Source: JABMQB01 sp964408795
GTDB lineage: Bacteria > Bacteroidota > Bacteroidia > Bacteroidales > Prolixibacteraceae
Length of the DNA: 64,000 nt
Direction: 5' to 3'
Assembly: GCA_964408795.1 (NCBI GenBank)
Contig: CAYPAW010000102.1
Coordinates: forward strand, 1-64,000
Part shown: positions 46,951 through 55,936 of the stretch, in pieces
How the letters are laid out: each line of letters opens with the position of its first letter
Position numbering within the stretch: position 1 is the stretch's first letter
The notes under the pieces: model-generated
What the model was told of the DNA's origin: nothing
Databases searched by the model: none
Seen by the model: the letters and a program-made list of their open reading frames with translations, nothing else
Position numbers and translations under genes: made by a program

Positions 46951-49569
46951 TCATAAGGAGAACCAATAACTGATTTTCAGCATAAAGGCATTTTGTGGTT
47001 TTACTGTAAAAATTTCTTTAAAGGAATTGGTAACCGAGGGATTAACCCGGTTTTCAGAGCGGGTTCTTTCATGGGTCCATACCAGATACATGGTTGATCC
47101 CGGAAGAAATTCCCAGCGTGCCACAAAATTGGATCGGAACTCCTGAAAATTAAAATCCGGGTTGGATATGCTGAACGGAGGATACGATTCATTTTTGGGC
47201 TGAAGCTGTATCTTCCCGTCCGGAGTTATGGAGTGATCAAGGATCCGGTATCTTTCGTCTACATTTTTGGCATGGGCTTGATCAACCTCTTTGTAATCCA
47301 AGTATTTCCCTGTAGAAGCATACGGGCTTCCGTAATATTGCAACGAAAGCTCGGGAGTGATAAAATACTCCATGCGTAAGGTTGTAAATAACGTTTTACG
47401 ATCAATTTTACCCACAATGTACCTCTGTTTATCATTCAGCAATTTCTGTGTGATATACTGGTTATTATCGATGGTTATGAGATACTCGGTATTGGAAGTG
47501 ATGGTGAAATTGTTCCCGATTTGCACACTGGCAAAGAAGGTATGATGGATTGATTTTGACAGGTCATTATCGTACCAGTCGTAGTTTGATCCGGTGCCAA
47601 GGAACAGGTCTTTTGTACTGTTGGTTTGCACAAAATACTCAAAGCTGGTCATATCGCTAATCCGCAATGCCGGACCGCCCCGTAATTGTCTTGTATCCAA
47701 TTCCCCCCAGTAACGATCCAGGTCGAGGTGAATGCTCCAGAGATTGTTAAATTTCACAAAGCCATGATTGTCCCATTTCGAGTAGATGTTTTCCCAGCCA
47801 AAACTCCAGTCATGAATATACGCTGAGGTGATTTGATAATTTCGCACGATGCCTTTGGGTTGGTTGACCTGATAGAGCACGGAGGCCGATGTACGGATGT
47901 AATCTGCCTGTCTGAGGTAGCCCAGGTCGTTCATGTCAACTCCCGGGGATCGCCAGTCAAGCAATCCGGTAATCCGTAATTGACCGCTTCGTTTACCTCC
48001 GGAAAGTTGTCCCCCCCACCCTGCAAGGTTTGTTTTTCCCGGGTCATAATTCAGGTGTGGGGCATCTTCCCTTTGAAATAAATGCCTTGAGGAACTTTGC
48101 AGATAGCCGATGGCTGTTTCACTTCCGCTGATTTGCGAATAAAAAGTTTTCAGATCCACAAAATATTTTCTGTTCAACCAGTTATGCTGGAAGTTAATTC
48201 CTCCGACTGTCGCCATTTCAGGGAGGAAATCAAGATGACGCTCTTTAATGGAACGGATCGTGGAAGTAAGCATTCCCCCCAGAACCGTTTTTCCTTCGTT
48301 GAAGTCCTTCTTTACACGGCTGATAAAATAATTTGTAAACGGTTCGGCAGCTATTTTGTTTTCCTGGCTTTCCTCTTTGATTACAGCAAACTCCCTGGAT
48401 GTCATACTGTTTATCACACCAATGGAGAAGCCATTTTTATTTTTTCCGGTAAGTTTCAAGGCACTCAGGATGGATGTATTATCGGGAACCGAAACTTCCT
48501 GATTTCTCAAGGGATCAGGGATATAACTGGGAGCATGCCCGATTCTGCGGGAGTAAAACAGCAGGTCACTTCCGATGTCGTATTCCAGAATGCTGTTTCC
48601 TTCCAGAAAAAAAGGTCTTTTTTCATCATAGAAAACCTCATAGGAGGTAAGATTTAATTCCGAAGGATCGGCTTCAACCTGTCCGAAATCCGGAAAAAAA
48701 GTGTAGTCCAGGGTGAAATCGGATGTCACGCCAATTTTCCCATCCAGACCGAATCCCAGGATAGAATTTTTGTGGGCATCGGTTACGTATTTTGCTTTTG
48801 CATACGGCAGAATCTCAAAATTCTTTTTTGTTTGAATTCCTTTTATTCCTCTCAATTCCCCAAATATATAAACCATAGCAGGGGCATCGATGGGTATCAG
48901 TTTCCATTGATCTTCTTCATCAAGCCGGTCTATCCAGCGCCATATATGCATTCCCCAGACCTGCTCATCCTTTTTAGCGAATCTCAGTTGGCTAAAGGGA
49001 ATGCGTATTTCAACAGACCATAAGGAATCTCCCACATAGGATTTTCCATCCCATACAGCATCCCAATTGGTATCCCACTGGTAAGCCCCGAGGTGCATAA
49101 GGTCGATTTTCTGACCGGCAGCAGAAACATTAAACTCAAAGGCTGTTCTTTTATCGTGATACGTGTCAAGGGCAATGCCAGCAATATCCCCGGATGTAAA
49201 ATCATCTCTTCTGCCCAGGATAGGTCTAATCTTTTCCGGCTCTGTATCGTAGCATTTTATTCCAATATACAAATGCTGATCGTCATACAAAATTTTAATC
49301 TCGGTTTCCTGTGAAGGAGCATGAGCCTGCAAAGGTTGCTGCTGGCGAAAACCGCCTGACCAATCTCCGGTTTGCCAGCACGCTTCCGTAATACGCCCGT
49401 CTATTTTGGGTGCTTCTTCGATTCGTTCGGCATAATACACCCGTTTCTGGCTTGCATAATAATTAACCATCGAATCACTGGATAAGGTGTAGGTGAGCTC
49501 CTGCGCATGCAATGAAAAACAGAGAATGATCAGAAAGAACGGCAATCCTGAGGTAATAAGTCGTTTCAT
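46951..49569 (-). CDS. DUF5916 protein: CBM9-like domain plus outer-membrane barrel
   Basis: An 872-residue exported protein with a signal peptide (about 1-22, ending at LHAQ). Residues about 40-230 form a carbohydrate-binding family 9-like domain (RIEEAPKIDGRITEACWQTGDW, DDQHLYIGIKCYDTEP, FRFAKKDEQVWGMHIWRW-like region). From about 250 onward it is a long beta-barrel with YDEKRPFFLEGNSI, a family hallmark, and alternating strands to the C-terminal SYWFSL, typical of outer-membrane proteins. The function is unknown; binding or passage of a glycan or peptide is a guess. It has a well-placed promoter at 49781-49810 and stands alone. Confidence 0.88.
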   Translation of the reverse strand: MKRLITSGLPFFLIILCFSLHAQELTYTLSSDSMVNYYASQKRVYYAERIEEAPKIDGRITEACWQTGDWSGGFRQQQPLQAHAPSQETEIKILYDDQHLYIGIKCYDTEPEKIRPILGRRDDFTSGDIAGIALDTYHDKRTAFEFNVSAAGQKIDLMHLGAYQWDTNWDAVWDGKSYVGDSLWSVEIRIPFSQLRFAKKDEQVWGMHIWRWIDRLDEEDQWKLIPIDAPAMVYIFGELRGIKGIQTKKNFEILPYAKAKYVTDAHKNSILGFGLDGKIGVTSDFTLDYTFFPDFGQVEADPSELNLTSYEVFYDEKRPFFLEGNSILEYDIGSDLLFYSRRIGHAPSYIPDPLRNQEVSVPDNTSILSALKLTGKNKNGFSIGVINSMTSREFAVIKEESQENKIAAEPFTNYFISRVKKDFNEGKTVLGGMLTSTIRSIKERHLDFLPEMATVGGINFQHNWLNRKYFVDLKTFYSQISGSETAIGYLQSSSRHLFQREDAPHLNYDPGKTNLAGWGGQLSGGKRSGQLRITGLLDWRSPGVDMNDLGYLRQADYIRTSASVLYQVNQPKGIVRNYQITSAYIHDWSFGWENIYSKWDNHGFVKFNNLWSIHLDLDRYWGELDTRQLRGGPALRISDMTSFEYFVQTNSTKDLFLGTGSNYDWYDNDLSKSIHHTFFASVQIGNNFTITSNTEYLITIDNNQYITQKLLNDKQRYIVGKIDRKTLFTTLRMEYFITPELSLQYYGSPYASTGKYLDYKEVDQAHAKNVDERYRILDHSITPDGKIQLQPKNESYPPFSISNPDFNFQEFRSNFVARWEFLPGSTMYLVWTHERTRSENRVNPSVTNSFKEIFTVKPQNAFMLKISYWFSL

Positions 49570-49926
49570 ACGTTTTTATGATTGGGTAAGGTTATGCGTT
49601 CATGGATTATGTATAGGAAAAATCTGTATTCTTTTCGTACATTCATTCATTATGAGCTTACTGTATAACACATGAATGATGTTTTCATGCAATTCATCCC
49701 GAAAAACTCCAGTATTTTCAAGATACATCGTAGTTTGTTTTATGTTTCTTTATATTGTTCTGATAGACAATCAGAGAGGACAAAGGTAACCTCTTTCTGA
49801 AAATCCCAAAACATTAAAATATGTTAATACAAAAATCTTTTCTTTAAACATTTTTATAACTTTCGCAATGAAATTATTTTATTTATTGAAGAAATTGAAA
49901 GGCAATAATTGTCCAGTTTGGTAGAA
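49570..49926. other. Divergent intergenic region, DUF5916 / carboxylase operon
   Basis: 357 bases without a gene. It contains the minus-strand promoter of the DUF5916 gene (49781-49810), which would leave a leader of about 200 bases. On the plus strand, TAACTTTC shortly before the carboxylase start (about 49857-49864) is one base off the -7 consensus. Nothing else is evident. Confidence 0.45.
49781..49810 (-). promoter_or_regulatory. Promoter of the DUF5916 gene
   Basis: On the minus strand TTTG (49810-49807), an 18-base spacer and TACCTTTG (49788-49781) form a Bacteroidota-type promoter. The spacer is slightly short. The predicted leader to the ATG at 49569 is about 205 bases, long enough to hold regulation, but I saw no known riboswitch in it. 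Confidence 0.5.
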
Positions 49927-51432
49927 ATGAATAAGATAAGAAAAATACTGATAGCCAACCGGGGGGAGATTGCGATCCGGATCATGCGTACCTGCAGGGA
50001 GATGGGTATTGACACTGTCGCTGTTTATTCCGAAGCCGACCGCATGTCCCTGCATGTACGGTATGCCCATGAGGCCTATTACATTGGCAAATCGCCTGCC
50101 TCGGAGAGTTATCTGGATATTGAAAAAATCATCCTTACGGCGAAGCAATGCAAAGCAGATGCCATACATCCAGGCTATGGATTTCTTTCGGAGAATGCCG
50201 TTTTTTCCAGAAGATGCCAGGAGGAAGGGATTGTTTTTATTGGAGCATCCCCGGAAGCGATTGAAACCATGGGGAATAAAATCAAGGCCCGGGAAACCAT
50301 GCTGAAGGCAGGAATCCCGGTTGTTCCGGGGACCCAAAGGTGTATTGTTACGGAGGAGGAAGCCCTCAAGGTGATGGATCAGATTGGTCTTCCGGTGATG
50401 ATCAAAGCTTCGGCTGGAGGGGGCGGTAAGGGAATGCGTCTGATAACAACCCGGGATCAGCTTCTACAGGGATTACGGGCTGCCCGCTCGGAAGCCCGTG
50501 AAGCTTTTGGTGATGATTCCGTGTATATGGAAAAATATATCTCCTCACCCCACCACATAGAAGTTCAGATACTGGCTGATTTACACGGAAACATAATTCA
50601 TCTTTTTGAACGGGAATGCTCTATACAACGAAGACACCAGAAAATGATTGAAGAAACCCCCTCCCCTTTTATTACCGATGAACTCCGGGAACAAATGGGG
50701 TCCTGTGCCGTTCAGGCTGCCAAAGCAGTGAATTATGGAGGAGCCGGAACCATAGAGTTTCTGGTGGATGAAAACCATGCTTTTTATTTTCTGGAAATGA
50801 ATACCCGCCTGCAGGTTGAACATCCGATTACCGAACGGGTAACCGGCGTTGACCTGGTCAAACAACAAATACGGATCGCCGGAAGAGAAAAATTACCCCT
50901 TCGGCAACAAGACCTTACCCAGCATGGTAACGCTATTGAATGCAGGATCTATGCAGAAGATTCGGACAACAATTTTATGCCTAGCCCCGGAAAGGTAATC
51001 AAAATAACCCAGCCTATGGGATTGGGAGTCCGAACCGATGGATATGTATATGAAGGATATGAAATACCGGTCTATTACGATCCACTGATCTCAAAACTGA
51101 TTGTTTGGGGTGAATCACGCAAAGAAGCAATTGCCAGAATGCAACGGGCCCTCTATGAATATAAAATAGTGGGGGTTAAAACCTCCATAAAATTCCTTGA
51201 AAAAATTCTGCGCTGTAAAGATTTTATCCGGGGAACCTACGATACGCATTTTATTGAGAACAACCGTTTGATTCTTATGGCGGATGAAGAGAGCCAGAAA
51301 AAAGTGGAAGATATCGTCATGATGGCAACCTACATTGATTACCTGAATAAACTGCACAAAATATACAACTCCAAAGAGCTTACACCGGTTCAAAGCCGTT
51401 GGAAAAAAGCGAATTATCTGAATCGTTTCTGA
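49927..51432 (+). CDS. Acyl-CoA carboxylase, biotin carboxylase subunit
   Basis: About 501 residues from the ATG at 49927 (MNKIRKILIANRGEIA). It carboxylates biotin with ATP and bicarbonate. The biotin carboxylase N-domain ends before the ATP-grasp domain with the glycine-rich loop ASAGGGGKGMR. The active site shows ECSIQRRHQKMIEE and FLEMNTRLQVEHPITE. The last 50 residues extend beyond AccC of fatty-acid synthesis, as in propionyl-CoA or other acyl-CoA carboxylases. The end overlaps the upstream part of the carrier gene, 8 bases before its start. With the next two genes it makes a complete enzyme. Confidence 0.94.
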   Translation: MNKIRKILIANRGEIAIRIMRTCREMGIDTVAVYSEADRMSLHVRYAHEAYYIGKSPASESYLDIEKIILTAKQCKADAIHPGYGFLSENAVFSRRCQEEGIVFIGASPEAIETMGNKIKARETMLKAGIPVVPGTQRCIVTEEEALKVMDQIGLPVMIKASAGGGGKGMRLITTRDQLLQGLRAARSEAREAFGDDSVYMEKYISSPHHIEVQILADLHGNIIHLFERECSIQRRHQKMIEETPSPFITDELREQMGSCAVQAAKAVNYGGAGTIEFLVDENHAFYFLEMNTRLQVEHPITERVTGVDLVKQQIRIAGREKLPLRQQDLTQHGNAIECRIYAEDSDNNFMPSPGKVIKITQPMGLGVRTDGYVYEGYEIPVYYDPLISKLIVWGESRKEAIARMQRALYEYKIVGVKTSIKFLEKILRCKDFIRGTYDTHFIENNRLILMADEESQKKVEDIVMMATYIDYLNKLHKIYNSKELTPVQSRWKKANYLNRF

Positions 51433-51440
51433 TTAATCAT

Positions 51441-51950
51441 ATGGCAGTAGATATAAAATTAAACAACAGGAAAGCCACCGTGGAGCTGGTAAGCCAACAA
51501 GGCAATTTGTTGGAAATAAAAGTGGGTGATACGGTGTATAAAATAGATATCATGCATACGTCTGACGGTACTTTTTCCATTCTTGAGGATGGTCTTTCCT
51601 ATGATATCGAACTGACCTCAAACGGGCATCCCAAAAAATATACTGCCTACACATTATATCATACCTATGAACTGGAGATTATTGATGCAGAATCGCAATA
51701 CATTCTAAATCGCCATCCGGGTAGTTTCGACAACGATGAGCATACCATTTCTTCTCCTATGCCGGGTAAAGTAGTTAAAATTCTGGTGTCTGAAGGAGAG
51801 GTGATTAAGAAAGGGGATACCGCCATCATTATTTCGGCTATGAAAATGGAAAGCGAATACAAATCTCCCAAAGATGGGGTCATAAAGAAGATATATATCA
51901 GTGAAGGCGAACCCATAGAAGGAAACCAGTTGCTGATTGAACTGGAATAA
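51441..51950 (+). CDS. Biotin carboxyl carrier protein subunit
   Basis: A 169-residue protein starting at ATG 51441 (MAVDIKLNNRKATVEL). The C-terminal biotinyl domain has the modification lysine K135 in SAMKMES and the thumb-like SSPMPGKVVKILVSEGE. The N-terminal 90 residues contain beta-rich segments related to the BT (subunit interaction) region of propionyl-CoA carboxylase alpha chains. Having this region on the carrier chain, not fused to the biotin carboxylase, is a common Bacteroidota arrangement. It sits between the two enzymatic subunits. Confidence 0.93.
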   Translation: MAVDIKLNNRKATVELVSQQGNLLEIKVGDTVYKIDIMHTSDGTFSILEDGLSYDIELTSNGHPKKYTAYTLYHTYELEIIDAESQYILNRHPGSFDNDEHTISSPMPGKVVKILVSEGEVIKKGDTAIIISAMKMESEYKSPKDGVIKKIYISEGEPIEGNQLLIELE

Positions 51951-51959
51951 AACAAGACC

Positions 51960-53495
51960 ATGGATCTAAATAAGAAATATCAACAACTTGAAGAGCAGAA
52001 CAGGCTGGCTGAAGAGGGAGGCGGGGCTGAACGTATTAAAAAGCAACATCTTTCAGGGAAAAAAACAGCCCGTGAACGCCTGGAGTTATTGCTGGATCCC
52101 GGGAGTTTTCATGAGATTGATAAATTGGTCACCCACGGGAACCATGATTTTGATATGGACAAGAAAAAATTCCTGGGAGATGGGGTTGTAGCAGGGTATG
52201 GAAAGATCAACGGACGCCTGGTTTATGCATTTGCCCAGGACTTCACGGTCTTCGGAGGAACGCTCAGCCGTGCCAATGCCAATAAAATCGTAAAAATCCA
52301 GGAACTTGCCTTAAAAATGGGGGCCCCTGTGATTGGCTTGAATGATTCCGGAGGAGCACGCATTCAGGAAGGGGTGGAAAGCCTGGCGGGGTATGCCGAT
52401 ATTTTTTACCATAACGTAATCTCCTCGGGGGTTATTCCACAGCTCTCAGCAATTCTGGGTCCCTGTGCCGGAGGCGCTGTGTATTCTCCGGCTCTGACGG
52501 ATTTTATTTTTATGGTGAATGAGTTAAGCCACATGTTTGTAACCGGTCCGGATGTAATTAAAGCCGTAACCCATGAAGATGTCACCAAAGAGCAATTGGG
52601 AGGTGCCGTTACCCACAGTTCAAAAAGCGGAGTGGCTCATTTTACGGGAAAAAATGAGGAACAAATCCTCATGATGATCCGCGAGCTGATGAGCTTTTTA
52701 CCCTCCAATAACCTGGAGGATCCCCCCTCAAAACCGTCTACGGACCCCGCTGATCGAAGTGAGGAAGCGTTGCGAAATATCGTTCCTGCTGATCCCAACA
52801 AGCCGTATGACATGAAAGATATCATTCATCGCACCATCGACGACCATCATTTTCTGGAAGTACAGCCGCATTATGCCCGGAACATTATCATTGGATTTGC
52901 CCGTTTTGGTGGTTTTCCGGTAGGGATTGTAGCCAATCAACCCGATCATCTTGCCGGGGTTCTGGATATCAATTCTTCGATCAAAGCAGCCCGTTTTGTT
53001 CGTTTTTGCGATGCTTTCAACCTGCCGTTGGTTACGTTCGTGGATGTTCCGGGATTTCTGCCTGGCACAAATCAGGAGCTGGGAGGCATTATCAAACAAG
53101 GTGCTAAGCTACTCTATGCGTTCTCCGAAGCCACGGTCCCCAAAATTACCCTGATTACACGCAAAGCCTACGGTGGAGCCTATGATGTGATGTCAAGCAA
53201 ACATATCGGCGCCGATGTGAACCTGGCTTATCCTACTGCTGAAATAGCCGTTATGGGACCCGAAGGAGCCGTTAATATCATCTACAGAAATGTGCTGGAT
53301 GAACAGGAAAAAATAAAAGCCGTAAAAGAGTACCGTGAAAAATTTGCCAATCCCTACAAAGCAGCTTCCCTGGGATATATCGACGAAATAATCGATCCTA
53401 AATATACCCGAAGTAAGATTATAGATGCCCTGGAAATGACCCAAAACAAAAGAAAATCCAACCCACCCAAAAAACATGGTAACATTCCATTGTAA
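51960..53495 (+). CDS. Acyl-CoA carboxylase, carboxyltransferase subunit (PccB/MmdA-like)
   Basis: A 511-residue carboxyltransferase with two crotonase-fold halves. The N-half has ARERLELLLDPGSFHEID and the oxyanion-forming GLNDSGGARIQEGVESLAGY, and the C-half has FVDVPGFLPGTNQELGGIIKQGAKLLYA and ARKAYGGAYDVMSSKHIGAD-like segments. It transfers the carboxyl group to propionyl-CoA or a related acyl-CoA. The gene is 9 bases after the carrier gene. The complex may make methylmalonyl-CoA, or run towards propionate, as in fermenting Bacteroidota. Direction and substrate are not decided by sequence alone. Confidence 0.94.
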   Translation: MDLNKKYQQLEEQNRLAEEGGGAERIKKQHLSGKKTARERLELLLDPGSFHEIDKLVTHGNHDFDMDKKKFLGDGVVAGYGKINGRLVYAFAQDFTVFGGTLSRANANKIVKIQELALKMGAPVIGLNDSGGARIQEGVESLAGYADIFYHNVISSGVIPQLSAILGPCAGGAVYSPALTDFIFMVNELSHMFVTGPDVIKAVTHEDVTKEQLGGAVTHSSKSGVAHFTGKNEEQILMMIRELMSFLPSNNLEDPPSKPSTDPADRSEEALRNIVPADPNKPYDMKDIIHRTIDDHHFLEVQPHYARNIIIGFARFGGFPVGIVANQPDHLAGVLDINSSIKAARFVRFCDAFNLPLVTFVDVPGFLPGTNQELGGIIKQGAKLLYAFSEATVPKITLITRKAYGGAYDVMSSKHIGADVNLAYPTAEIAVMGPEGAVNIIYRNVLDEQEKIKAVKEYREKFANPYKAASLGYIDEIIDPKYTRSKIIDALEMTQNKRKSNPPKKHGNIPL

Positions 53496-53981
53496 ATTCA
53501 TCTGAAGGCCTGGTTTCTTTGCGTAACTGAACTTTTTCTTACAGCCAGGAAAGTTTGTTCTCTCCGTGATGTTACAACATTTTTTTTTAAAAATATTCTT
53601 GTTATATTTGGCCCCCTGTTGCGAACATATGACTATTATCGCAAACAAAGAAACCTGATTTAAATTGCTATATGTCAGCCCATAAATTGATCGATCGACG
53701 CATCGTGCTTTTTGGGTTATGTGCTTTTGCTTTTTGTAAAACCTCCCGGATATCCGGACAGGCAGCATCCATCAGACTATGGGCACATGACCATAAAGAA
53801 TTTTCAGGAAAAAACAATGTGATTGAAAGTGACATCCATAAAAAAACAAGGACAATGAATGAGATGAAACGAGCCCCGTTCCGGTTCATCGAAACGGGAC
53901 AAGTCTCAGTTTCATGGAAATTTAACATGAATTTATTGTATAGTTTCTATATACTCAAGATCTTAAATTAATTTTATTCAC
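53496..53981. other. 486-bp intergenic region before the NifX/MinD cluster
   Basis: No gene is supported. A -7 box (TATATTTG, 53603-53610) points to the right. Near-mirror arms, CCTGGTTTCTTTGCG (53509-53523) and CGCAAACAAAGAAACCTG (53640-53657), flank it. A 99-codon frame at 53672-53971 has a vaguely hydrophobic N-terminus but no recognisable protein pattern. The last 24 bases repeat a motif seen at 46805-46828. Confidence 0.45.
53603..53610 (+). promoter_or_regulatory. Putative -7 box upstream of the NifX-like genes
   Basis: TATATTTG is a perfect match to TAnnTTTG. No TTTG is seen at 18-21 bases upstream; the area is a poly-T/poly-A tract. If used, it would give the first NifX-like gene a leader of about 365 bases or transcribe a small gene in between. 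Confidence 0.35.
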
Positions 53982-54296
53982 ATGAAGACAGTAATTACTT
54001 CAACCGGAGATGATGTTTCGTCAAGTTTTGATGTACGATTTGGAAGAGCGAAATGGTTTTGCGTATATGATCATACTTCCGGAGAGACAAAATTTATCAA
54101 AAACGAGTACTGCGAATCAAACAGTGGAGCAGGCACCAAAGCTGCTGAGCTCATGGCCGACCTGGAAATCAACAAAATCATTTCAGGTGATTTTGGTCCC
54201 AAAGCAAAATCCCTTCTTGAACGATTAAACATCCGGATGATTGTTCCGGATGATTCCGGAAAGACCGTTCAGGAGTTAATCGATAACCTGGAATAA
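53982..54296 (+). CDS. NifX/NifB-like (dinitrogenase FeMo-cofactor-type) domain protein 1
   Basis: A 104-residue cytoplasmic protein made of a single COG1433-type domain. It opens with MKTVITSTGDDVSSSFDVRFGRAKWFCVYD and ends with PKAKSLLERLNIRMIVPDD. Such domains bind iron-molybdenum or other metal clusters in nitrogenase maturation, and a Mo-Cu cluster in the orange protein of sulfate reducers. There are few cysteines (one in YCESNSGAGTKAAEL). No nitrogenase gene is in the window, so a non-nitrogenase role is likely. It is the first of five co-directional genes. Confidence 0.85.
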   Translation: MKTVITSTGDDVSSSFDVRFGRAKWFCVYDHTSGETKFIKNEYCESNSGAGTKAAELMADLEINKIISGDFGPKAKSLLERLNIRMIVPDDSGKTVQELIDNLE

Positions 54297-54488
54297 TGCG
54301 ATTTCAATCCGGTTATGTTTTTGATAAACACTCAACAGGACGTTTTCCCAAGACTACAGAGTCTGCCATAGTCTCTCTGCACAAGCGTAGTCAGCAGAGC
54401 AAAACCGGGCAGGCCTTCATTGAACATCTTAGAAATTCGTTTTTTTTCAACCGAAGAAAATACTTCTCTACTTGAAACCAATCAACCA

Positions 54489-54836
54489 ATGAATATGACC
54501 AGAAAAATTGCTGTTCCCGTAAATGAAAACGGAATACTAGACGGACATTTTGGACATTGTGATTCCTTTGTTGTGTTCACAGAAAAGGAAAATACCCTTG
54601 TTTCTGAAGAAAGGGTATTTCCTCCTCCCCATGAGCCAGGTGTTTTGCCACGGTTTCTTGCCGGACATGGAGTTACCGATGTGATTGCCGGAGGAATGGG
54701 ACAACGGGCTATTCAGATTTTCAACCAGGCTGGGGTGAATGTATTTGTGGGGGCACCTCAAATAGAGGGACGTCAACTGGCGGAAGGATTTTTGAATAAT
54801 ACCATCGGGTTTGCCGCCAATTACTGTGATCATTAA
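54489..54836 (+). CDS. NifX/NifB-like domain protein 2
   Basis: A 115-residue protein of the same family, starting at ATG 54489; an ATG two codons later is an alternative, and an earlier TTG frame is not convincing. It shows KIAVPVNENGILDGHFGHCDSF, where HFGHCD is a typical metal-binding-type segment of the family, then GVTDVIAGGMGQRAIQIFNQAGVNVFVGA. It ends with a His/Cys pair (YCDH). Compared with the first copy it carries more potential metal ligands. It lies 192 bases after the first copy and 233 bases before the first ATPase gene. Confidence 0.87.
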   Translation: MNMTRKIAVPVNENGILDGHFGHCDSFVVFTEKENTLVSEERVFPPPHEPGVLPRFLAGHGVTDVIAGGMGQRAIQIFNQAGVNVFVGAPQIEGRQLAEGFLNNTIGFAANYCDH

Positions 54837-55069
54837 TCGTGAGCCTGCTCCGGATAAAATAAGGAGAGAATGCCACAAAATCATGAACCCATTGAGTATC
54901 GCAAAACCCTAGCATTCAATTGAAAGAATTTAGTGGCAATCAAGATTTGTCGTTGCGGGCTTATTCCCGTATGATTCATGTCATGAGTATGGAAAGGAAT
55001 GTGGTTGGGTCCTTGATTTCATGCATGGGTAGAAACCAGATCAGGAACTATTATTTTTAATTCAGCCGA

Positions 55070-55936
55070 ATGAAGATCGCAGTTGCTAGTGGAAAGGGAG
55101 GAACCGGAAAAACAACAGTAGCTGTAAGCCTGTATCACTATATGAGTACATTGCTTACCAGCAGGGTTAAACTGATCGATTGTGATGTTGAAGAGCCCAA
55201 TGATGCACTGTTTTTTTCGGATTCAACCGTTGTCAGTCAACAGAATGCCTACCGACTTATTCCAAGGATTGATACCGAAAAATGTACTTTTTGTCGTCGA
55301 TGTTCGGATTGGTGTGTATTCAATGCCCTAGTCATTATACCGGGGGCCAGGCTGGCTGAAGTGGATCCGGGCCTGTGCCATTCATGTGGTGCCTGCCTGG
55401 CAGCATGTTCTTATGATGCGATAACCGAAGAACAAGATCTTCTGGGGACGATTACTTCGTTTAAACTGAAAACAGGAGCCGGTTTGACAGAAGGAAAACT
55501 GAAGATAGGATCTGCTATGCAAACAGCCCTGATCCGGCAGCTTAAAACCGAAGCATCGGATGCAGAGGAATGGCTCTTGTTGGATGCTCCTCCCGGAACC
55601 AGCTGCCCTGTGGTGGAAACCATATCAGATGCAGATTACGTTATTCTGGTTACAGAGCCTACTCCTTTTGGTTTGTACGATCTTACCATCATGGTGAAAC
55701 TGATCCGAAATATTAACAAGCCTTTTGGGGTGATCATCAATAAGTCAGGGACCGGTGAAGAGGACCTGAAGAATTTTTTGCATGAGAACAGCATTTCCAT
55801 ACTGGGTCAAATACCCTTTTCAAGGGAATTCGCTTCACAGTATGCTCAGGGAGATATTCTCAGGAATATCGTGGAAGAAACAGATCATGCCTTTCGTTCA
55901 ATTCTTGACAATCTGAAACCGATCTTAGGTTTATGA
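55070..55936 (+). CDS. MinD-type ATPase with inserted ferredoxin domain 1
   Basis: A 288-residue P-loop ATPase. The deviant Walker A motif is ASGKGGTGKTTVA at the N-terminus. Between about residues 60 and 112 lies an inserted two-cluster ferredoxin: CTFCRRCSDWC and CHSCGACLAAC, each expected to hold a [4Fe-4S] cluster. The later DAPPGTSCPV and VTEPTPFGLYD segments complete the MinD/Mrp-like core. Proteins of this type (COG1149) may move or insert metal clusters or drive an electron-transfer step. The stop codon overlaps the start of the next ATPase gene (ATGA), so both are made together. Confidence 0.92.
   Translation: MKIAVASGKGGTGKTTVAVSLYHYMSTLLTSRVKLIDCDVEEPNDALFFSDSTVVSQQNAYRLIPRIDTEKCTFCRRCSDWCVFNALVIIPGARLAEVDPGLCHSCGACLAACSYDAITEEQDLLGTITSFKLKTGAGLTEGKLKIGSAMQTALIRQLKTEASDAEEWLLLDAPPGTSCPVVETISDADYVILVTEPTPFGLYDLTIMVKLIRNINKPFGVIINKSGTGEEDLKNFLHENSISILGQIPFSREFASQYAQGDILRNIVEETDHAFRSILDNLKPILGL

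Noticed and set aside
53672..53971. 99-codon plus-strand frame between the carboxylase and NifX-like genes
   Set aside because: Has a weakly signal-like N-terminus, but the composition is irregular, no family is recognisable, and an equally long frame exists on the other strand.
53982..54836. Nitrogen-fixation locus
   Set aside because: NifX-like domains alone do not indicate nitrogen fixation; no nifH, nifD, nifK, nifE, nifN or nifB radical SAM gene is present.
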